Shown: positions 1 to 4,470 of the stretch, in pieces | Layout of the letters: each line of letters starts with the position of its first letter | Numbering within the stretch: the stretch's first letter is position 1 | NCBI GenBank assembly: GCA_002479035.1 | Contig: DLLA01000003.1 | Coordinates: 1-7,430 of the forward strand | Source: Bacteroidales bacterium UBA7574 | Lineage (GTDB): Bacteria > Bacteroidota > Bacteroidia > Bacteroidales > Paludibacteraceae | Reading direction: 5' to 3' | DNA: 7,430 bases | The notes under the pieces: model-generated | Databases searched by the model: none | What the model saw: the letters and a program-made list of their open reading frames with translations, nothing else | What the model was told of the DNA's origin: nothing | Position numbers and translations under genes: made by a program

Positions 1-40
1 TGGTTGACAGACAAATAAAGGGTAACTTAACGGTACATAT

Positions 41-2452
41 TTGTTGGATAAGACACAAGGACATATTAACACGTGGTGCGCAAAGGTGCTGGGTCTTTGC
101 TCTTTGTTTATTGTACTTTTTTCTGCGCATGTTTCGGCGACGAAATGTGCGGATGCGGTGCAGGTACAGGCAGCGTGGAGCGGGCGAGTGCAGGCGGATA
201 CCACGTGGTTCGGCATCACGGTGGACAAGTTGCCGCTGACGGTGGTGTATTACCCCGATACGGCTTTTGGCCCGTTGCCAACGGCATACACGCAGATGGC
301 CTGTGAGGCAGCAGAACACACGGATATGGTGCGCACGATGCTGTTTTCCGATTGCAAGATGCAGTATGTATTCACCATGCCCGAAGACCTGCTTACCCGT
401 TTGAAGACAGAAGACCCCAAGACGGAGGTGAAAGTAGCCCTGTGCGCATACGAGACTGCCACTGTGGCGGTTGCCCCGACTATTCCCGAGATAAAGGTGA
501 CGGGGCTGTCTCTTGTGCCCGAGCAAGTGACGCTGAGTGCGACGCACCCGAAAGATACCATTCGCGCGAGGATTACGCCCGCCAATGCGGATAATAAGGA
601 GTTGGAGTGGGTAATAATCGGTGAGAAGGACGTGGACGGTAAGCCGCTGTTGACATTGGGTTGGGGAGAAGACAGCGCGGTGGTGTCGATGGCTACTCCG
701 TCGCGCGGTGGAATGGTGAAGTTGGCTGCCACTACAAAAGACGGCAGTGAACTGACAGATACTGCATATATCACGGTGCCGAATACGACGAAGGTGGAGC
801 GCATCACTCTGACGGCTACGGACGCTGTGGGAGTGGTGCAACAGCCGGCAGAGTTGAGCAGCACGACGAAATCGCTGATTATCAAGACCGATGTGTTGCC
901 TGTGTATGCCGCAGACCAGTCGCTGACAATAGTGGTGACTGACCAAGACGGGTTGGCTACGTGGGATGATAAGACGAGCACGCTGACGGTGAAAGAGAAC
1001 GGTGAGGGTGGTACTATCACGGTGACGGCAAGTGCCAACGACGGCAGCGAGGTGTCTGAGACACTGACTATCACGGTGAAACCTACGACTATAGAGGCAA
1101 CAGGCGTTGCTATCACTCCCAAGACGGCAACCTTGAGTACGGCAACGCCGACACAGACGTTTACCGCAACCGTGAGTCCTGCCAACGTGAAGACGCAGGC
1201 TGTGAAGTGGACACTGACAGATAACAAGGATGCTTATGGCAATGTGCTGGTAGATACAGCGAATACAACATCTGTATCGTGTACGGTGACACTGAAAGAA
1301 GGTGCTGCGGGCGGTGTGGTGAAACTGGCGGCTACCACTACGGACGGTACGGACAAGAGCGACACCGCGTATATCACGGTGCCGAATACGGCAAAGATGA
1401 CAGGAATCACCCTGACGGCTGTGGATGCCTCGGGCGTGGAGCAGCAGTCGGCAGAATTGAGCAATGCTGTCAAGTCGCTGATAATAAGGGCAAACGTACA
1501 ACCGGCATACGCTGCCAATCAGGATATGGTGTGGGCAGTGATTGATACGGCAAGCCTGGCGACATGGGACGAGCCGACCAAGACCATTACCGTGAAAGAG
1601 AACAGGAACGGGGGAACTATCCGCATTGCGGCGACAAGCAAAGAGGACGTGCAGGTGACAGACACCTTAATTATAACGGTGCTCCCGACGCCTATTTTAG
1701 TGACGAGTATTGCTGTTACGCCCACCCTTGCGCATTTGAGTGATACACAGTTGAGTGAGACCTTCGTGGTGACAATAGCACCTGCCGAGGCGCGCAACAA
1801 AGCCATCGTGTGGGAATTGCAGGACAACAAGGACGTGCAGGGCAATCCGATAGTGGATACCGTGACTACGCAAGCCACGGTGACGGCTGCTCCGTCGTGC
1901 GTGGTGACGCTGCGAGAGGGTAATGCAGGCGGTTTGGTACGGCTGTTGGTCAAGACCACCGACGGCAGCAATCTGTCGGCCGTGGCACAGATACAGGCAT
2001 CGCAGTACGTGACCTCTATGACGATGATATTAGAGACAGCGGATAACCGCTATGAGTTGGAGGCAGTGGATTCGGTGTATGTGCGTGCGGTGTTCACGCC
2101 GTCGTTCTTGCGACCTAACTTCCTGTCGTACAAACTGATGAGCGGGCACGGGCTGGTAGAACTGACGAATGAGTATGATGCCGTGAAGGGCATGAAAGTG
2201 GTGACCAAACCCGATAACAAGGGCGGTGAGGCCGTGATAGCGGGTGTTGCCACGATGGGCAGCAACGAAGTGACAGCCGAACTGACGCTGGTGGTACGGG
2301 CTGCGTACTCCGGTACGGACGATGCGGAGATGAGTGCCGCAGGTCCGTCGCGCCGGTTGGTGATGTATGACGGCAGGGTGTATGTGGAGGTGAAGACAGA
2401 GGGGGAGACCTTGTACTACAACTTGCAGGGGCAAGCGGTGGTTATTAAGTAA
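41..2452 (+). CDS. Secreted modular protein: N-terminal Cys/Trp module plus six Ig-like (BIG_2-type) units and a short C-terminal tail
   Basis: This is an 803-residue exported protein of unknown specific function, probably a surface adhesin or structural protein. Residues 1-33 look like a signal peptide: K15, a hydrophobic core at about 16-29, and a V-S-A cleavage site after A33. There is no lipobox. Residues 36-140 form one copy of the Cys/Trp module shared with the next two genes (C36, W46, W56, C88). Residues 151-753 are six ~100-residue beta-rich Ig-like units in A-B-A-B-A-B order. The last ~50 residues end in YDGRVYVEV and then YYNLQGQAVVIK, a Bacteroidota-type tail. The start is uncertain. 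The frame opens after TAA at 23-25 and has no ATG before position 296, inside the mature protein. TTG at 41 or 44 gives a sensible signal peptide; GTG at 86 would lack the basic n-region. The reading frame and export are well supported; the function is not. Confidence 0.88.
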   Translation: MLDKTQGHINTWCAKVLGLCSLFIVLFSAHVSATKCADAVQVQAAWSGRVQADTTWFGITVDKLPLTVVYYPDTAFGPLPTAYTQMACEAAEHTDMVRTMLFSDCKMQYVFTMPEDLLTRLKTEDPKTEVKVALCAYETATVAVAPTIPEIKVTGLSLVPEQVTLSATHPKDTIRARITPANADNKELEWVIIGEKDVDGKPLLTLGWGEDSAVVSMATPSRGGMVKLAATTKDGSELTDTAYITVPNTTKVERITLTATDAVGVVQQPAELSSTTKSLIIKTDVLPVYAADQSLTIVVTDQDGLATWDDKTSTLTVKENGEGGTITVTASANDGSEVSETLTITVKPTTIEATGVAITPKTATLSTATPTQTFTATVSPANVKTQAVKWTLTDNKDAYGNVLVDTANTTSVSCTVTLKEGAAGGVVKLAATTTDGTDKSDTAYITVPNTAKMTGITLTAVDASGVEQQSAELSNAVKSLIIRANVQPAYAANQDMVWAVIDTASLATWDEPTKTITVKENRNGGTIRIAATSKEDVQVTDTLIITVLPTPILVTSIAVTPTLAHLSDTQLSETFVVTIAPAEARNKAIVWELQDNKDVQGNPIVDTVTTQATVTAAPSCVVTLREGNAGGLVRLLVKTTDGSNLSAVAQIQASQYVTSMTMILETADNRYELEAVDSVYVRAVFTPSFLRPNFLSYKLMSGHGLVELTNEYDAVKGMKVVTKPDNKGGEAVIAGVATMGSNEVTAELTLVVRAAYSGTDDAEMSAAGPSRRLVMYDGRVYVEVKTEGETLYYNLQGQAVVIK
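146..460 (+). other. Single copy of the shared Cys/Trp module in the first protein (residues 36-140)
   Basis: The segment starts with CADAV (C36) and has W46, then W56-F57, an M-A-C at C88 and an EDLL at 115-118. The same landmarks in the fifth repeat of the third gene are CLQAV (C506), W514, W527-Y528, C564 and RDLL at 589-592. The distance from the second Cys to the Asp of xDLL is 28 residues here and 26 there. Two further Cys, C105 and C135, are extra in this copy and could form a second disulfide. The match was made by eye and is convincing at the landmarks but weak between them. Confidence 0.6.
491..2299 (+). repeat. Three tandem A-B super-repeats of Ig-like units (coding)
   Basis: Six units were read by eye: A1 491-784, B1 785-1084, A2 1085-1387, B2 1388-1687, A3 1688-1999 and B3 2000-2299. 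A units start like 'VTGLSLVPEQVTLS' and carry a conserved Trp (W190, W390, W591) followed by an acidic [DE]xKDxxGxx loop. B units start like 'ITLTA.DA.GV.QQ.AELS' and carry LATWD and VKEN..GGTI. The super-period is 201 residues: the starts of B1 and B2, and of A2 and A3, both differ by 201. At DNA level, 767-787 and 1370-1390 are identical over 21 bp and lie 603 bp apart. B3 is the most diverged unit. The BIG_2-like assignment rests on the beta-strand pattern and the ending 'GG.(I/V).(I/L)(A/T)A.(T/S)..DGS..(S/T)DT..ITV'. Confidence 0.82.
2300..2449 (+). other. C-terminal tail of the first protein, possible sorting or anchoring signal
   Basis: After the last Ig-like unit comes a Ser/Ala/Gly/Asp-rich linker (about residues 754-770), followed by two short strand-like motifs, YDGRVYVEV and YYNLQGQAVVIK, ending in a basic residue. 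Many Bacteroidota exported proteins end in comparable motifs, some of them type IX secretion sorting domains. This tail is shorter than the usual ~70-80 residue sorting domain, so its role as a signal is inference. Confidence 0.45.
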
Positions 2453-2523
2453 TAGTTAATGATTAATAGTTAATATTAATAGTTAGTATAGTTAATGATT
2501 AATAGTTAATATTAATAGTTAGT
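2452..2523 (+). repeat. Perfect tandem duplication of a 36-bp AT-rich unit directly after the first gene
   Basis: Copies at 2452-2487 and 2488-2523 are identical over 36 bp. Each is itself built from a shorter core, ATAGTTA, which starts at 2452, 2466, 2479, 2488, 2502 and 2515 (spacings 14, 13, 9, 14, 13). Each copy holds two small palindromes, TTAATGATTAA (2456-2466, 2492-2502) and TTAATATTAA (2470-2479, 2506-2515). The array overlaps the last base of the stop codon and is dense in TAA and TAG, including an in-frame TAG right after the TAA. No function is evident. Confidence 0.93.
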
Positions 2524-2540
2524 GAGGTGATTTGCGTGAT

Positions 2541-2639
2541 AAGGTCTCAATAAGGTCCCGGCAAGGTCTCGGGAATCACCCGTTAATCACCCGTTAATCA
2601 CCCGATAATCACCCGATGAAGACCCGACAAGGATGCGGG
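2541..2639 (+). repeat. Nine-unit array with an 11-bp period in the spacer between the first two genes
   Basis: The array reads in 11-bp steps without a gap: AAGGTCTCAAT, AAGGTCCCGGC, AAGGTCTCGGG, then AATCACCCGTT twice, AATCACCCGAT twice, GAAGACCCGAC and AAGGATGCGGG. The four central units (2574-2617) are near identical; the outer units keep the phase and part of the AA...CCCG pattern. The period is not a multiple of three and stops occur nearby, so it is not coding. Eleven bp is close to one turn of B-DNA, so like bases would lie on one face of the helix. The role is unknown: protein binding, an RNA element and plain slippage expansion all remain possible. Confidence 0.85.
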
Positions 2640-2726
2640 TAAAAAAGCGAGGGGTAAGAGACTGAGTGGCGCGGAGTGCAAGTGGAGTACGAAAAGTAGA
2701 ATAAAGAAACAAATAGTGTATTGCAG

Positions 2727-4394
2727 ATGAGTGAGAGGTTCATATACAGATGTATGGGAGCATGGCGTGCAAAAGTGCTGATTGTGTGCGCGGTGCTGAT
2801 TGTGTTGTGCCCGTTGCGCGCAACGGCGCAGGCGGAGGAACCGTCGTCTGCTCCGCAGGCATTGCGCTGTGCGGACAATAGTTGGATACCGTTTAATGCA
2901 CCGTATTACTATTGCGATTGCCGCATGACGGCACAGCCGTTTGGCTTTCCATTGGACGTGCTGATAACCGATACTGTGTGGCTGAAGGCGGATGCCAATG
3001 ATTTGCTGAAGGGATTGTCGGCGTATTGGTTTGCGGATTGCAGCGTGGAGATGGAAGTGTATGCCATGTGTGCCAGCAAGACCCCGACCCTGACTATGCG
3101 TGTGGGGAAGAACCAGATGCGCGAGATGGACGCTACGAGCATCAATGACAAGTTGGCTTCAATGGGTGAGTTGGGCGAGACGGTGAAGAATATGACACCC
3201 CGAATCCGCGTATATCCCATAGGCGGCGGGCAGGGGCGAGTGATGTGCTATCCATACAACGAGGGTCCGCACTCGACATGCACGGACTTGCTGCCGATAT
3301 ATACAAGTATGACATACGTGTCGTCGCATACATACGATGTGTATGAATTGCAGCCGCAGACGATACCGAGCAAGGGGGAATTGTTTGTGCAGTGGAAAGA
3401 GAAGACCAACAGCCCCTGTACGGTGAAGGTGCTACGCGGCGGTTGCGAGGGGACGGTGGTGGCAACGACCACGCTGTCGGACTCTACGAAATTATATTTT
3501 CCTGACAAGACTATGTTGCAGGCCGCGAAGAAAGCAGGGGAGTCGTTGTATTTCCGCTTTGAGCATGCGAAGGGTACCGCGGGGAGGATTAACTTCCGCG
3601 TGCCGAAGTATGTGGCGCAGCAGGTGGATACGACCGTGTGTCAGGGCAAGGGACTGCAGTTGGCAGACACGCTGCTGACGGAGACGACGGTGTATCCGAA
3701 TGACACGGTATGGGAGGTGCGTGATACCGTGGCTATACGCACCTACCACCTGACAGTGACACCTCCCGAGCCACAATATGACACACTGCGTGTGCGTGCA
3801 GCAGAACTGCCGAGATTGTATAGGGAGAAACTGTATATCGCGAAGGACGGATATGGCGATTACCGCTATACGGAGCATAAGGACGAGCAGTGCGATGCGC
3901 TGTATCTGCTGCACGTGGAGCACGCGGTGCAGACGACATGGACGACGGTAGATACCACGTTGTGCCAAGGTAAGATATACACCTTTGCGGGAAAGAACTA
4001 CACGGAGGACACGGAGTGGCGTGATACGGTGTGGACGGACGATGACACCCGCTCGGTGGTGGACTTGAAGGTGACATTCACGGCACCCGAGTTGGAGTAT
4101 GACACGCTGTATCTGACACAGGCGGAGTTGTACGGGGACGGAGCAGGATACTACTATGAGTCTTTGCGCGTGGTGGTGACAGCATTCGGGGATATGGAGT
4201 ATGAATGGCGGGCACGCAACAAGTGCACCCGTGTAGTGCGCCTGACGGTGATAGAGAACAAGATGACGGGTGTGGAGCAGCATAAGGAGCAGACCGGCAG
4301 AGCCGCAGGGCGATACAACCTGCTCGGACAGCGGGTAGGCGAGGACTACCGCGGGGTGGTGATAGAGAACGGGCGATTGGTATGGCGAGAGTGA
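2727..4394 (+). CDS. Secreted modular protein: two Cys/Trp modules, two CQG/CD repeats and a YNLLGQ tail
   Basis: A 555-residue exported protein of unknown function. ATG at 2727 is chosen; TTG at 2721 is two codons upstream and ATG at 2754 would give a shorter signal peptide, and none has a clear ribosome binding site. The signal peptide has basic residues (R3 region, R14, K16), a hydrophobic core at about 17-30 and A-T-A-Q-A before EEPSS, so cleavage is likely after A36. WRAKVL in this leader resembles WCAKVL in the first protein, hinting at common descent. Residues 48-184 and 185-295 are two copies of the Cys/Trp module. Residues 300-398 and 408-508 are two repeats starting VDTT(V/L)CQGK. 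The tail at 513-555 ends with YNLLGQRV and VVIENGRLVWRE. The protein is rich in Cys, Thr and Tyr, and a surface-exposed role is inferred. The C-terminal part resembles repeats common in large Bacteroidota surface proteins. Confidence 0.91.
   Translation: MSERFIYRCMGAWRAKVLIVCAVLIVLCPLRATAQAEEPSSAPQALRCADNSWIPFNAPYYYCDCRMTAQPFGFPLDVLITDTVWLKADANDLLKGLSAYWFADCSVEMEVYAMCASKTPTLTMRVGKNQMREMDATSINDKLASMGELGETVKNMTPRIRVYPIGGGQGRVMCYPYNEGPHSTCTDLLPIYTSMTYVSSHTYDVYELQPQTIPSKGELFVQWKEKTNSPCTVKVLRGGCEGTVVATTTLSDSTKLYFPDKTMLQAAKKAGESLYFRFEHAKGTAGRINFRVPKYVAQQVDTTVCQGKGLQLADTLLTETTVYPNDTVWEVRDTVAIRTYHLTVTPPEPQYDTLRVRAAELPRLYREKLYIAKDGYGDYRYTEHKDEQCDALYLLHVEHAVQTTWTTVDTTLCQGKIYTFAGKNYTEDTEWRDTVWTDDDTRSVVDLKVTFTAPELEYDTLYLTQAELYGDGAGYYYESLRVVVTAFGDMEYEWRARNKCTRVVRLTVIENKMTGVEQHKEQTGRAAGRYNLLGQRVGEDYRGVVIENGRLVWRE
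2868..3611 (+). repeat. Two copies of the shared Cys/Trp module in the second protein (residues 48-295)
   Basis: Copy 1 (2868-3278) begins CAD at C48, has TVW at W85, then FADC, and a second Cys at C115 in AMCAS. D141 and L143 follow 26-28 residues later, then 'TPRIRVYPI'. Copy 2 (3279-3611) begins at C185, has Y-rich 'HTYDVYEL' where the WY would be, C240 in RGGCEG, then 'MLQAAKK' and 'SLYFRF'. The order and spacing follow the repeats of the third protein, in particular its seventh and eighth units. Copy 2 has lost both signature Trp. The alignment was made by eye. Confidence 0.58.
3624..4250 (+). repeat. Two tandem CQG/CD-type repeats in the second protein (residues 300-508)
   Basis: Each unit opens with VDTT(V/L)CQGK (C305, C413; 108 residues apart). 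It continues with a Trp-Asp-Thr-rich strand region and then 'P-E-(P/L)-x-Y-D-T-L' followed by 'AEL'. It closes with a Cys-containing strand: QCDALYLLHV (C389) in the first and KCTRVVRLTV (C500) in the second. The layout matches the widespread Bacteroidota pattern 'T-x-C-x-G ... G-C-D-S-V-x-x-L-x-L-x-V'. The two Cys per unit could form one disulfide. In the second unit CD has become CT. Confidence 0.72.
4263..4391 (+). other. C-terminal tail of the second protein, possible sorting or anchoring signal
   Basis: After a charged linker, the last ~27 residues read as RYNLLGQRV followed by YRGVVIENGRLVWRE. Short tails of the form 'YdLxGqrv...kGvyIvNGkkv' are common at the end of Bacteroidota exported proteins and resemble the end of type IX secretion C-terminal domains. 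Whether this one directs secretion or anchoring is inference. Confidence 0.5.
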
Positions 4395-4470
4395 GCATGG
4401 GGATGCCCGATATGGAATGACAAAAATATAATGAAAAAATAATGTTTAACGTATTAATGCAATCGGAGTG

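Noticed and set aside
36..43. CATATTTG, one base from the Bacteroides -7 promoter consensus TAnnTTTG
   Set aside because: Transcription would begin near 50, after the likely TTG start, and no -33 box lies at the right distance upstream.
89..103. Possible lipobox around C20 of the first protein's leader (LGLC)
   Set aside because: The residue before the Cys is Leu rather than Gly, Ala or Ser, and the Cys lies inside the hydrophobic core. A V-S-A type I site follows at residues 31-33.
250..1227. - strand open frame of 325 codons opposite the Ig-like region of the first gene
   Set aside because: Low-complexity Val/Ser/Thr/Ala product that mirrors the Thr/Val-rich coding strand. It is a shadow of the repeat gene.
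2541..2639. 11-bp array considered as a CRISPR array
   Set aside because: The units are contiguous 11-mers with no spacers, and there are no cas genes nearby.
3492..4283. - strand open frame of 263 codons opposite the second gene
   Set aside because: His/Arg/Leu/Cys-rich translation with no recognisable features, overlapping a well-supported + strand coding region.
4396..4410. GCAT-GGGG-ATGC hairpin after the second gene as a terminator
   Set aside because: The stem is only four base pairs and no T-run follows.
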